From assembly GCA_949752735.1 (NCBI GenBank), contig OX457042.1, positions 30,453,116-30,517,115 on the forward strand: 64,000 nucleotides of DNA, read 5' to 3'. Of the stretch, positions 1-11,206 are shown one piece after another. The stretch is from Lumbricus terrestris. Taxonomy: Eukaryota; Annelida; Clitellata; Crassiclitellata; Lumbricidae. Made by a program: the position numbers and the translations under genes. The notes below the pieces were generated by a model. The model ran no database searches, was not told the DNA's origin, and saw only the letters and a list, made by a program, of their open reading frames with translations. The number at the start of each line of letters is the position of its first letter. Within the stretch, counting starts at the first letter, position 1.

Positions 1-527
1 ATAAATGATCATTCCACTTTTGAGGAGAAAACAGATTTCTAGAAATACGCAGAAGTGATTAAGCTCATAAAAGATTTCAGGAATTGTCTGGATCTGATAC
101 AAAGCTTTAAGACTGCTAGACTGCCAGTAGGCTATCGGAACGAAGAACTGGTTCTTAAATTTCAGAACATATCAACTGCCCTTGTTAAAAGTAGCCTATA
201 ATACGCTGATAAGTTATAATTTTACCCCTTGTTGAGCGGTATTAAACTAACGCACAGATTTACAAGACCTTGCAAATGTTACTAATTGTAAGGATTACGT
301 CTATAGCTGATGTTATTCTTGTCAATAGCACCTGGTACAAAGGGTCAAGCTTCTTCCTTTCACGTGACCATAACTAAAGGGCCTACGGACCTTTGTCGAT
401 TGACTCAGAGGTTTATTGTGAATGTAAGGCTACGTCTTTGTGACAATGTCATGTACCCTGAAGTGAACTGTGTTTGCTGTTTTTGCGATTGCTGTTGGGA
501 CTTTGGGACATACATGCATGCATACAT
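1..527. other. Non-coding sequence, nothing recognised
   Basis: No coding exon, RNA gene or repeat with recognisable ends was found here. Two short TAGGCTA/TAGCCTA strings (near 128 and 191) belong to the motif class discussed in the findings. Confidence 0.5.
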
Positions 528-799
528 AAATACATACATACATTCATACATACATACATACATACATACATACATACATACATACATACATACATACATA
601 CATACATACATACATACATACATACATACATACATACATACATACATACATACATACATACATACATACATAGGCTACATACATACATACATACATACAT
701 ACATACATACATACATACATACATACATACATACATACATACATACATACATACATACATACATACATACATACATACATACATACATACATACATACA

Positions 800-831
<32 letters not shown>
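528..831. repeat. (TACA)n microsatellite, about 300 bp
   Basis: An almost perfect tetranucleotide array. It is broken once near 671, where five extra bases (GGCTA) follow a TA; removing them restores perfect periodicity. Open frames on both strands (Tyr-Ile-His-Thr and Met-Tyr-Val-Cys repeats) come only from the repeat and are not genes. Confidence 0.97.
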
Positions 832-833
<2 letters not shown>

Positions 834-998
834 GCTAGCTAGGACCGTCTTGGCTAAAACGCTAGCCTTTGCTTTCATTGGCGCCCTGCATTGTGGAACT
901 AGCTTCCTCCTTCAACGCGTTTCTCCTTATTAACTGGCGGGCCAAATTACTCTTTTCGTTGTCTCAAGGCCACTTTTTCTCTCTTGGTCTAACACACT

Positions 999-1745
999 CA
1001 GGGCCGAAAGTGGTTTGGAAAAGTTGCCGGGTCCGAGTTTGGCAGACGAGGCGACGTCTTCAACCCGACAATTTTCTGACGACCTTCTTTAGTCATTCGC
1101 CCAAAATTTTCGAAAACCTCTGCCAATTTCACTAAGTAGGCCTAGGCCCCATTTCGTCATCTTATATTATAATTCCGAAATTCCATATGTTTGTTTGTTT
1201 GTTTGTACGGATTTTGACAAAATAGGCTCGGAAATGAAACAGCGTCGGTTTAGTCCTACCAAAATTTTTGCAATTGATTCTTACCCAAATTATAAGGCAA
1301 ACGCAACTATTTTCAGCTTTTAATTTTTTATTCGCTTTAAAACAAGAGTTAGCGTTTTAAGACAGATTTCATCAATAATCGCTCACGCTAAGTTTTTAGT
1401 AAAGAGTCTACAGTACGCATGACGTCATACTTGCCCAATAATAATTTCCGTAGCGCCCCGCAGGGGCGGGTCACGTTTGGCTTTTTGGAAAAGCGGGGAT
1501 GGGGTGGAGGGTTGGCTAAAACCCGAAATTTAGCGGTGAACGATGGGTACCATAGTGGAGTAGTGCTACAAACCCTAAATTTCCCGGGCAACGCCGGGTA
1601 ACACATCTAGTTCGTGTATAGATTTTTGGGTTTCTTATGCTTTCGAGTGTTAAACACGCGACCCGGCTGTTACCCGATAACAGCAGGTCACGAAAATCAA
1701 TGCCGGGTAGCAGACCCTGACAGAACCGACTCACTTTCAGCCCTG
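999..1745. mobile_element. hAT-like non-autonomous element (CAGGGCYGAAAGTG ends)
   Basis: The left end reads CAGGGCCGAAAGTG and the right end is its inverted partner CACTTTCAGCCCTG. The flanks are AACACACT and AACACATT, a 7/8 match expected of an aged 8-bp target duplication. CAGGG-type ends and 8-bp duplications are typical of the hAT superfamily. A related shorter element lies at 20959-21222. There is no transposase reading frame. Confidence 0.75.
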
Positions 1746-1995
1746 AACACATTGAATTGGAGCGCCTCATATCGGTGTGCACTGTGATCGGCGCTGTATA
1801 AATTTACGGATGCAATACAATGCATGTATTATGCACATATATACGTGCATACATGCATGTATGCAGATTCAGCAGCCTAAATCTTAAAAACTGAAAGTTA
1901 ATAATCGTTCCATAGTTAACGAGATAGAGAAGACGTTCAGACTTGTTCAGAAATGCTCAAGCTTTCAGAGAAATTTAGATTTTAAACAAAGACTT

Positions 1996-2202
1996 AGCGC
2001 CCCTTCCAAATCACTATTCAGGGACGCTCCCGACTACATCACGGACACTGAGTCGGAGTTTCGCGCCGAAGCGCATGAACAATTGCGAGTAATTAAAAGG
2101 ACTTGCTCAAGGTCAAGCGGCTTGAAATGGATTCGAACCCGAAACCTTCCGGCTCTAAGGCATCGAATATATATCCCTATACACCACCGCGCCCATGCAA
2201 AG
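1996..2202 (-). mobile_element. SINE family 1, copy A
   Basis: Read on the minus strand, a tRNA-like head with a B box (GGGTTCGAATCC) is followed by a body containing a 'gacCTTGAGCAAGTCCTT'-type segment and a tail resembling L2 LINE 3' ends. Eight other copies of this family occur in the window. This copy is moderately diverged. Confidence 0.75.
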
Positions 2203-3334
2203 TATAATGCACTAGCTTACAATACATTAGCTTACAATTTTCACTAGTGTTTAAGAATAAGCCTAAGTATAGGCCTATTAAATTACAATGTAGGTCCTGC
2301 AAATTACGCGCTCATCAAAACTCCGCTCTCGCTTTATCCCCATCTAGGTCTTTCACTCCAAACAGAAAATACTTCTTTTCCGCATAATTATTATATCGTA
2401 ATCCTATCCTGACTCTTCCACTTCACATAGGCTATAGATCTATCTCCAACGCCGTTCCAACTCTAAACATCATCCAACACTAGTCATTTGTGTAACTCCT
2501 CTCCTGACTCTCTAGAAATTGACCCCGCCTAACAAATATGTTTTGATTGAGCGCCTGTAAATAAGCTTATTCCCGCGACTTAGCTTTTGTGACCGCTGTA
2601 TAAGTAGGCCTACCGAGTTTACGAATACGAAAATAATGTGACGATAGGTTAGGATCACGGCTAGTTGATTTCTCTCCTGTTGTCGTGGTTCGTCGTAGGT
2701 TTACAACGTGTCAGGATCTTCGATTTCACGTGTCCACGCCGACCTTTGCAGCTTGATTCAGAGTCACAATGTACATGTACCGGTATATAATAATTATGTG
2801 GGTCTATACGGAGGTCTTGGTGACATTTCGATTAAAGTGTCAGTTTAGATATATCTGCTGTTTTCCATTTGTTGTTGAGACTTTACTCTGAGAAGTCCTA
2901 GAATCTTATTTATAACACGGTCACATCTGTGACATGCAGGTCCTTGCTATACGGCAATAGCGGGTTCGATCTTCCTGTGACTACACTATATAGGCCTATG
3001 TGACGGTCCTTGGATGAGATTATTCGCACACCATTCTCCCGTGGTTCTGATTCAGGCGTTCATCAATCATCATAATCCTTTATGGCAGTGAACGTTATTG
3101 CAGTAATTAACATTGTTTATGGTTAACAAGGAGCTACCCAGAAGGGAAGAAAAATGATAGGCCTAATCCCGCTATTACGGCCACCCATCAATCGCGTAAA
3201 ATAGGGATGCAATAGTGCATGATGGCCTGCAGTTCGTACAATCACAGAAAGACAAATATAATCCGAAATGAGTTAAATCGAGAGTTAAGAAACATGCCGT
3301 TGATGAAAGGAGATCGGTTCAATGTCAATTGTGT
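2203..3334. other. Intergenic, no gene recognised
   Basis: AT-rich sequence with several TAGGCCTA strings (near 2271, 2606, 2990 and 3161). No conserved coding segment was seen in any frame. Confidence 0.5.
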
Positions 3335-3615
3335 GGATTTCATTGAGAAAACCCCTATAGCCTTCAAATATCCGGATTGAAACCCGATGGATTATCAAGT
3401 GTGGAGAGCAATATGCTGGCGAAATACCACAATATGCGGTCAAACCTAAGTGCAATAAGAGAATTGATTCTTGCATTTGAGATGATCTGGGAAGATTTAG
3501 GCTACCTCTGGAACACATCAACAAAGCCATCAAGAAATTTACAAAGAGACTCATTATAAGTTTGAGCACAGGTAGTGGACACATTGAACACAAATTGGGA
3601 AGCACTATCAAGTTC
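3335..3615 (+). pseudogene. Tc1/mariner-superfamily transposase C-terminal fossil
   Basis: Conceptual translation with frame jumps gives, in order, VDFIEKT, PD-x-NPMDYQVWRA (the PDLNPxDYxxW signature around the third catalytic Asp of DD37D-like enzymes), MLAKYHNM..AIRELILAFEMIWEDL, and HINKAIKKFTKRLIISLS..GHIEH, the usual C-terminal end of such transposases. An internal stop replaces the Leu after PD and there are at least two frameshifts, so it cannot encode an active enzyme. The N-terminal DNA-binding part and first catalytic residues were not seen. It lies in the part of the window richest in TAGGCCTA strings. Confidence 0.7.
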
Positions 3616-3926
3616 ATTAATTTGATAACAGTCATTTCAGAAAAGACTTAATAAAATCGCATTTTGCAACTCTTTATTGAGTTACTTTTTTGAATCGTCG
3701 AAAATTTAGTGGGTGGCCACACTAAAAATGATATAACTTTTATTCTGTTTGAAATATTTTGATGAGAATTTGCCATCAGGTGTAAATATGAATTGTCTTT
3801 ATGCCTGCAAAATTTGATTTGGAAATTCTAACGTCTGGCCAAGATATTGGTAATGAAACTTATAGGGGTCTTTTATGGTCCACTTTGTATATATACAGAT
3901 ATAATATATGCATACATAATTACATA

Positions 3927-4288
3927 GGCCTACATAGGCGTAGGGAACATTTCAGGAGTGGGGTGGGGGCAAAGATTTTACTTTTACCAGAAAAGTATGC
4001 CTAAATTTTTTTGGCGGACCGCGAGTCGCCGACATTTTTGCCGACCAAATTTTCTGATGACCTTTTTTAAAGTCAATTCGATTTCCTAGCCGAAATAACT
4101 GATGACCTTTTCGTACAAATCTTCAGAAAATACAGCTGTTTTACCCCTGTGTGCTCGAAAAGATCCTTCCTTGCCTGTTTGCCCCGAAAAAAGGTTTGTC
4201 CGCACATGCCAGTTTTGCCCGAAAAACACATTTGCCCAAAATTTGGGGGGGGCATTTGCCCCCTGGACCCCCGCCTCCTACGCCTATG
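3927..4288. mobile_element. MITE with CATAGGCGTAGG inverted ends
   Basis: Inverted ends CATAGGCGTAGG (from 3933) and CCTACGCCTATG (to 4288) are flanked by exact 8-bp duplications ATTACATA (3919-3926 and 4289-4296). Six bases, GGCCTA, sit between the left duplication and the left end. The interior carries the CTGATGACCTTTTT module seen in other elements here. Non-coding and hAT-like by duplication length. Confidence 0.8.
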
Positions 4289-4913
4289 ATTACATACATG
4301 AAAATGCGCACGGTTCCACTGTAAATTATAGTCCTACAGTCATGATCAACAAAACCCTGCAATCTGCAGCATTTTATAGCCTAGAATGTAGGCCTACAAG
4401 CATGGAAGTTTAGTTACCGTTCTTAGGGGGAGGTTGGGCTGAGGCTTCGTCCAGAACGTGCGGCACCGACAAATATTTTCTCGGCCAAAAAACGGTGATG
4501 ACCTTTTTTAGTCCTAATTTTTTTCTGAGAGAAAAGTTGATGACTTTTTTAGTCATTTGATTGAAGTTTCGTTTGCCGAAAAAACTATGAGTCTGTGCCT
4601 TCTTGGGGGTTAAACCCGGGAAAAGATACCATTTACACGGTAAAAAAGCTGAATCAGGGCCTTCTTGGGGAGGGCTTATAGCTCACCCCCTAGTGCCTGA
4701 TAAGCTCCGTCCATGCCTACAAGTTAGCTGTATAGGTCACAGCCAGTTTTAAAACACTGACGAAAGTGCAAAGTCTGCCAAATCTCAGACATGTATGCTA
4801 AGTTACACGGTTGCCGTATTTAGCCTGAAAGCAGATAAGGCCTAAGCACCAAGGCTTAGCAATAGGATCTATTATAGCTAGAGGCTACTAGCAAAACTGC
4901 GCGCGTACAAAAC
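4289..4913. other. Intergenic with fragments of MITE-like sequence
   Basis: Contains two more copies of the GATGACCTTTTTTAGTC-type module near 4495-4560, so it is probably a decayed element, but no clear ends were found. No gene seen. Confidence 0.45.
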
Positions 4914-5103
4914 CAGTGGCGGTGCTAGGCACCCCCCTAAAAAAGGCCATCCGGGTTTTTTACATGCTAGATTTAAATATTTTCAAGATTTTCGACCGGA
5001 TGACCAAAAAATGGTCGTCAGAAATTTTGGCGGATGAAAATGGGAAATTTCCTCCGGAGGCTTAAGCCCCCCTCCAAAAACTGAAATCCTGGCGCCGCCA
5101 CTG
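4914..5103. mobile_element. 190-bp MITE with CAGTGGCGGYGCYAGG ends
   Basis: Left end CAGTGGCGGTGCTAGG and right end CCTGGCGCCGCCACTG are inverted partners. The interior shares long near-identical stretches with the element at 5437-5669, including 'aaaaaaggccatccggg' and 'ttggcggatgaaaatgg'. The flanking 8-mers do not match clearly. Confidence 0.75.
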
Positions 5104-5436
5104 TTGAATACCGCGCCGATTATCTCAGTGCGCGCTCGTGGTGTTGACGATCATAGCCGCGCTTGTCTGCGTTTCCTTTGAATTTCGATATCGTAGCACA
5201 TTCGCGGATGGAGTTTAGTCGTTCAATAATCGTCAGTATGCTTATTGGTTGTAAATCTTTTTACGAACGCTTCAAAGTAGCCTATAGTTGTTGAACTTTT
5301 AAAGATTGTTGGTTGAACTTTTAAAGTAGCCTAGATGTTGAACTTTTGAAGACAATTGGTAGAACTTTTAAAGACATTTGTGTGAATAACAATAATAATG
5401 GGGCTGTTCATTCAACAATCGTCAACCTTCGTTCAT

Positions 5437-5669
5437 TGGAGGCGCTAGGGGGTTAGGAGGGTTAGGCCTCTGTTAAAAGGCTAAGCCACCCCTAAAAAAG
5501 GCCATCCGGGATTTTTACATGCAAAACTGAAATAACAAATATTTTCAAGATTCTTGACCGGATGACTTAAAAAAAGGTCGTCACAAATTTTGGCGGATGA
5601 AAATGGAAAATTTCATCCGGGAGGCTTAATTCAGCCTCCCCCCAAATCTGAAATCCTGGCGCCGCCACT
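5437..5669. mobile_element. Second copy of the CAGTGGCGG MITE
   Basis: The right end (CCTGGCGCCGCCACTG) and most of the interior match the copy at 4914-5103. The left end is diverged and carries a short duplicated GGGTTAGG segment, so the exact left border is uncertain. Confidence 0.7.
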
Positions 5670-6307
5670 GTCTTTGTTGTAGGCTGAACCTTTAGAAAAT
5701 AGGAACTAAAATAATATTTATGAAAATTTCGCTGTTCATTCAACTAAGACATTGATAAAAGTATCTACAAAGAGATTCGTTTTCTGTTATTGCTAGACTG
5801 GCAATGCCAGTCTACCTTTTACAACTTTTCAGAATTTTACTATATGGTCCATTACACTTGCGAAATTCTTTAAGAGCATCCAGTTACCCCCCCCCCCTCC
5901 CCATCACAGTTCACTGTCTTCACTAATTACCACCCTTAAAGCATTCATAGGCTAAATGTAACTTAAGAGAACGGAAGCATGCGCTTGAATTAGGTCTAGT
6001 GCAGCCCCAGTGGCAGCGTACCACACTCTGTTGCATAAGGAATCCTTTATCGCTCATTCACTGTTAGTAGCATAGACAGATGAACAATCGAAATGGTGCT
6101 AGCAGGCCTATTAGACAATGTTTGACCCTATATCGGATCAGCTTTCATGTTTTAGGCATTAACAATTAATGTTCCTCACATCATGGCAATGGAAATAACT
6201 GATCAAAACAAAGTCTTTCTCTCAAATTAGTGTTTATAGTACTGTTTTCGTAGGGTCTATAGGCCTATTTGTTCATTTTTGTGTTGTTTGAATGATGTAC
6301 TATAACA
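5670..6307. other. Intergenic, no gene recognised
   Basis: Contains a short poly-C run near 5889-5899 and TAGGCCTA-class strings near 5946, 6108 and 6259. Nothing coding was recognised. Confidence 0.45.
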
Positions 6308-6531
6308 CAGGGGCGGATACAGAAATTTCCGATGGGAGTGCCAAAATTTTCGGTCTTGAGTCTTTATAAAAATTTAGTTGCTCTTTGGCCTGCTCTTTTG
6401 CCCATCTTGGGTTAGAAAAAATTTCGTCGCCGTTATGTCTGATGACCTTTTTAGTCATGTGGTCGAAATGTCAGAAAAATATACCATTTTATCCGCCAGA
6501 ATAGTCGATGCCCTTTTTTAGTCGTACGATA
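6308..6531. mobile_element. Left part of a CAGGGGCGGATNCAG element
   Basis: Begins CAGGGGCGGATACAG, a CAGGG-type hAT-like terminus, and contains two GATGACCTTTTTAGTC-type modules. The matching right end is missing; another MITE starts at 6532. Right-end fragments of the same kind (GGATCCGCCCCTG) occur at 9365-9411 and 25033-25083. Confidence 0.55.
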
Positions 6532-6709
6532 CAGGGATGTTTTTAAGGAATTTTTAGAACTGCGCAACTCCTTCTTTGCTTTCCCATCACCCGTGGTAAA
6601 TTATTTCCAATCGGAGGACAATGACCCCTTTTGCTAGTTTTAACTGTAGCCTACAGAAGTGCTTCTACAACTGCGCATTTTGTGTACAACTGCACATTAA
6701 AAAGCCCTG
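6532..6709. mobile_element. CAGGGCTGTTTTTAAGG MITE, copy 2
   Basis: Starts CAGGGATGTTTTTAAGG and ends AAAAAGCCCTG. It aligns throughout with copies at 9004-9190, 27953-28135 (inverted) and 58495-58690. It differs from all three by five extra bases, GCCTA, after a TA in the segment ACTGTA/CAGAAGTG (near 6648). No clear target duplication. Confidence 0.8.
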
Positions 6710-7316
6710 ATGTGGGGGTAAAATGGACAGATGAGATCTTATTATAAACTTGCTTACCAACTTTGGCATAAGATATAGTTAGGGCCTATACGGTGACAGA
6801 GTGACAGCTGAAGTCGAGAATATATCCAGTAAGACACAACAGCGGCGACACAGAAAAGACAATTAATTGAAAAAATAACTGTTAATTTATTATAAAGTCC
6901 ACTGATCGAGTGAGGGATGTTTCAACTCCCACGTTGTTAATTGATTCTATTTGCAACAAGTCTAGCTGTTTAAGTCTCGTAACGAAAAGTGTTTCCGCCT
7001 CGTTGTCGATTGAACGAGTTGAGGATATCTTTCGAATCACTTGAGGCTGTGTTTCGAAGGTCGATCTCCTGCGATCTGACTCCTCCATCGTCAACCACTT
7101 CCTTCCATTCAATCCACCCTTCAGCCCCCTTCTCATTCTTCGGCTCAACAGCGCACAACACATAAATAAAATAATAAATTTAAAATTAATAATAGTGGGC
7201 TTGCGGGATATTGGGCTGATCCGCGCCAGGGGCCCTCCTGCCTTTGCGAGGAGCTTACGGGGTTTTACACCACGCCAGAGGCCCGGCAGGTACTAATACA
7301 AATAAACTACAAACAC

Positions 7317-7358
<42 letters not shown>

Positions 7359-9003
7359 CAGAGCCACACAACCGTCACTCATCGCATTCCCTCATGCCAT
7401 TCCCCTCATGCCCTTCATGCAGCAATGCAGCGGTTCCTGAAGCAACACAGAAATCCACGAAGATAATTAATACAGTTATGATAGGTATAAGCCTATTTAG
7501 TAACATACAATTGCAGTATCGGGGACTCAAGTGTCGGCTAAGGTCAGGCTAGGCGTCGTAATTGTTGGCAGGGTCAGGTTAGGCGTCGTGAGGGTCGGTT
7601 AAGGTTAGGTTTAGTGTTAGGTTTAGTGTTATTAGATACTGTTCAAAGATACTGTATTTGCTAGTCCCTGAAACTGCAATTAGGCCTAAGCCATAAATAA
7701 TTAATATTCATTATCCTGCTGGCGTGCCTCGTTTGTTGGCTAATTGATCCAACACAATCTAAAAAAGTTGTAAGCCTCTTAATTGAGGCCATAATTTTGA
7801 AACCAATCAATCCATAAATGAAGCATAATTCTGAATCACTTACATTTGTGTCTTCGTTCTTCCACTTTCAAACAGCTTCACAACCGGCATTCATTCGTCT
7901 TCGATTATTTTTCGTATTGCTTCAGAGTAGTTTCTAAATTTAAATAAAATATATTAAAATAAGCAAGGCATGCAGATTGTCACAAAACATCCACTATTAT
8001 TCTGCGGAATCCAGTAAGCCATTAATAGTGAAATATCTCATAATCCACTTCATTCTTCTTTACATAAAAATGACGTAGGCCTACGCATACAATGGTTCGA
8101 ATTTTCGAAATAGTTATGATGTCAAATTGAACTTCTATGAAATTACACAACTTTACTATCTGCGCTCTTTAGACTTGTAACAGAAGACTAGAGACAGACA
8201 CGTAGAAGTGAAAAAGAGTTCGGATAAGTATTATTATAATAGGCCTAGGCCTATGTCTGCATTTGGCTGTCGTCCTAGCCTAGGCCTATAATATATATAC
8301 ATGCATCGACTATCTGCTTATGTTTTGTTTCCGCTTGTCCTCAACTCGTCCCTCTACAGTCTGCCCGTCGGCCATACTTTTGTTGCTATAGTAACGCATT
8401 TGAAACTTACTTGTCGATTATTTTCTGTCTTTGAAATGACGGTGAAAACATTTCTGTCGTATACGATATTCGAATAATTTCTTTTTTTCGCTTCGTTGAT
8501 CGTCTACCACTTAGATCAGCAACAGTTGTTCGTCATCTGCTCTCTCATCTTCATCGTCTTTCGATCGTCGCCTTTTGTCGTCGTTTTTGTCATTTTCGTT
8601 GACATAATTATTTCGTCGTCTTCTGCGTCTACTTCAGCGCAGTCATCGGCTGAATCGAATGAACAAATGAAAATTGCGTCATTTTGCGATGATGTCATAT
8701 CCGGGGATTATGACATCAAGCGACTTATAATGTGAAAGAGACAATCGCAGCGGGTGTAGTAAGTACCCGAGTAAACTCGACAACTTTGATGTCGCTATAT
8801 TCTACTTATAGGCCTATCTAAATAGCGCATTACATCATATTACAATACAAGAAATTTGATTTCAACGTGGATTAGGCCTACCATGAGCACAATAATTCAT
8901 CCTCGGACTGAAAACACGATTCGTAAATTTTGGTTTCCCTTTGAAATGAACTTTCCCGATTGAATTAGGCCTATGTCTAGGTTACTGGTAGGCTGCTTAG
9001 CCT
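6710..9003. other. Intergenic with a (CAA)n tract
   Basis: No conserved coding exon was recognised. A (CAA)n tract at 7318-7359 follows a GC-richer stretch (about 7195-7300) that could be the 3' part of a retroposon, but I could not identify its family. TAGGCCTA strings are frequent (near 7680, 8073, 8240, 8283, 8811, 8874 and 8963). Confidence 0.45.
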
Positions 9004-9190
9004 CAGGGTTCTTTTTAAGGAATTTTTAGAACTGGACAACCTCTTCTTTCTCTTCCCATCCTCCATGGCAAATTACTTTCAATAATTGGAGGAAAATTAC
9101 CTTTTTCACTGGTTTTAACTGCACAGAAGTACTTCTACAATTGCACAAATCCATTTACAACTGCACATTTTGCACGTTAAAAAACCTCTG
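9004..9190. mobile_element. CAGGGCTGTTTTTAAGG MITE, copy 3
   Basis: Starts CAGGGTTCTTTTTAAGG and ends in a diverged AAAAAACCTCTGG. The interior matches the other three copies, including the repeated 'acaactgcacatttt' and 'acttctacaa' segments. Non-coding. Confidence 0.75.
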
Positions 9191-9364
9191 GTACGCTAGT
9201 TTTTCTTCCTCGTACTCTCTGCTTTCTCTGTTACGTAGCCTACATTTCCCCACTGTATTGTTGAGAGCCTGTACGAACCTCACGGGGCGGCCTAGTGGCC
9301 TACGAACCTGATAGGGGGACGTCCATTTCCCGCCAGAATATAGCTGAGGAGAAATATGCAAATT

Positions 9365-9411
9365 TCTAAATGGGATCATGGCCGGATTTGCCCCTTGGAT
9401 CCGCCCCTGCT
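9365..9411. mobile_element. Right-end fragment of the CAGGGGCGGATCC MITE family
   Basis: The string 'catggccggatttgcccc' followed by TTGGATCCGCCCCTG matches 25033-25083 nearly base for base. It ends with the inverse of the CAGGGGCGGAT terminus seen at 6308. Only the end of the element is clear. Confidence 0.55.
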
Positions 9412-9522
9412 ATAGATTATAAGCCCTATTGTGCTATTTTTCGCCACTGTAGGCCTAGGTCTAGTTCTTGTAAAGGACGAGCGTTTGTCTCGTGTTAATA
9501 AAGATTGCTAACTTGTATAGGC

Positions 9523-9572
9523 TACTTATTTACTTACTTATTTACTTGCTTATTTACTTACTTATTTACTTA
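9523..9572. repeat. 12-bp TTACTTACTTAT tandem repeat
   Basis: About four tandem units of a TTAC/TTAT mixture. A simple repeat with no coding role. Confidence 0.85.
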
Positions 9573-9744
9573 CTTATATGTCGTCACAGAATTGATCTGT
9601 TGACTGACACAGGGTGAGAAATGCAGTGGGGTTGAGGGGTTCAGGTTGGTTTGTCTTGACTTGGCTTGGCACCAGGTCCTGTTGGCTGAGATCTTCTCCA
9701 TAGGCCTATTTATTTATTTACATCGTAGGCCTATAGGCCTATCG

Positions 9745-10440
9745 TTACCATCCGCGACCTTGCGGTGACACTTGACGAGGAACTTAATCTTTCACAGCAC
9801 GCCAATTTGGTCACACGACGCTGTTATTACCAGCTCCGTCGTTTGGGGGGGGGCTTAAGCCCCCAAACGAAGCTGAAGCCCCCAAAATAAATCAAACCGT
9901 AGTAAGCTATATGCTTACGGCTAAATACGCTACAGCACTCGTCATGCTCAAGGCTTAAGCCCCCCCCCAAACGAAAAATCCTAGTTACGTCCCTGCTTGT
10001 CCACGCCTTCGCTACCAGTATATAGGCCTAGTTCCATGCAGCCATGCAACGCATCTACAGAATAGCAGCACTTGACTGGCGTTGTCTCACTGGTAGCGCT
10101 CCGTTATAGCCCACTTAGGCCTACCTGCATCTCTGTCGCTGTCTTATAACTTCCCGTCGAGCTTTGCGCTCTTCGGCTAAGGGGAGCTCCTGGTCCCTCG
10201 GTCGGGCTTAATTGCTCCTCGTTGTTGGTTCCCCCCCCCCCCCCCCCGTACGCAACTTGGTACGAGCTCGTGCGCTGCGCTTACTATTATACCTCGGAAT
10301 AATTTGCCTGCACGCTGTCCACCATGCAGTTGCTCAAGACCTTTCTCCTTGGCCGGGGCTGGTCTAGAGACTATGAGTCTGAGTAGGCTTCTTGAAGGTC
10401 CGCTAGGCTATATAAATTTTCAAAATGAATGAATGAATGA
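9745..10440 (+). mobile_element. L2/CR1-like LINE reverse transcriptase 3' fragment, interrupted
   Basis: Translation near 9755-9845 gives VTIRDLAVTLDEELNLSQH then LVTRRCYYQLRRL, a conserved late reverse-transcriptase segment of L2/CR1-type LINEs. After an inserted element (9846-9995) it resumes with LVHAFATS and a diverged QRI..AA segment. The 3' end carries a GCTATATAAATT-type tail and GAATGAATGAAT repeats, which are also at the ends of other LINE pieces here. A poly-C tract (about 10229-10247) lies inside. There are frameshifts throughout, so the copy is dead. Its tail has GGCTA inserted after a TA relative to other tails. Confidence 0.75.
9846..9995. mobile_element. GGGGGCTTAAGCCCCC-rich insertion within the LINE
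   Basis: Splits the LINE reading frame between YYQLRRL and LVHAFATS. Its two sides carry inverted GGGGGCTTAAGCCCCC-type sequence and end near AATCCTAGTTACGTCCCTGC, resembling other MITEs in the window. Borders are approximate and no target duplication was resolved. Confidence 0.55.
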
Positions 10441-11156
10441 GCCCTTAATCTTTCTTTGGGCCTCCATAGTAGCCTAGGCCTACTATAGGCTACTAAAGAA
10501 TATGCCCACTTTTCACGTTTCACACCATTATCTCCACGTGTATCGTAGTCTGACCCATCGAGACAGTTATTTTTTTTACAATTCTCATGCTAGTTATTAG
10601 TTATAGAGTATAGCCTAGGCCTAGGCTATAGGTCTACATTTCACACCAGTTTCACACTCTGAATGTTCAACAGAGCTTTCTTGGACTGCTGTTGAGAGCA
10701 AACTTATTTGAAGTTATTTCCCACCATACAGTGGATTTCGTTGAGGCTGAGATAAATGCCTTTGAATGCGATGGTGGACGTGGTGGAAATGGTGTTGAGT
10801 TGATGGAACTATGGTTGTGGGAGTGGTCACTGATCACAGTGGTCAGCCTACTGGATAGCCAGAATCAATAGGAATCAATCTAACGCATGATCGTGTAATG
10901 TCTCCTTCATTCGCTAGTCGGGTGCAGACATAATTAAGCAAGCGATGCCTGCGCACACCGGTTGTATCGATCCGCCTGCAAAGCCTCAAATCTTATCCTT
11001 CGTAGGCTCATAGCTTTTCTGATTTATCGAAAATCCTGAAACGCTGGTATTAGCGTTATTGTTAAGTATTTGTTTAGAATTTGTTTTAAGATAAGCTGAA
11101 CCGCAAGAAGGCCTGCTGGCTATTTTGTAAGCGGACGGTTACATCGCAACGGATTC
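10441..11156. other. Region upstream of SPRED
   Basis: Holds the last dense group of TAGGCCTA/TAGCCTA strings (about 10470-10640), then sequence without them up to the SPRED start. The promoter and 5' UTR of SPRED should lie here, but no TATA box or other defined core element could be assigned. Confidence 0.4.
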
Positions 11157-11206
11157 ATGAATGAAGACGATGAATTAAATATGGTTGAATTTGACAATCG
11201 TACGCG
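11157..11206 (+). CDS. SPRED: SPRED exon 1 (start codon, acidic N-terminus)
   Basis: ATG at 11157 opens MNEDDELNMVEFDNRT plus two bases, then a GTGGGA donor. SPRED1/2 also begin with a short acidic exon before EVH1, and the phase-2 end fits exon 2 exactly. The start context is weak and no conserved residues prove it, so another first exon remains possible. Confidence 0.45.

Noticed and set aside
310..878. Several open frames on both strands over 60-170 codons
   Set aside because: They are translations of the (TACA)n microsatellite, which has no stop in most frames.
7195..7360. Possible retroposon 3' end before a (CAA)n tract
   Set aside because: No second copy in the window and no recognisable family, so not called.
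8496..8735. 79-codon frame, hydrophobic then Ser-rich
   Set aside because: Low-complexity sequence from TCGTC-type repeats, no family match.
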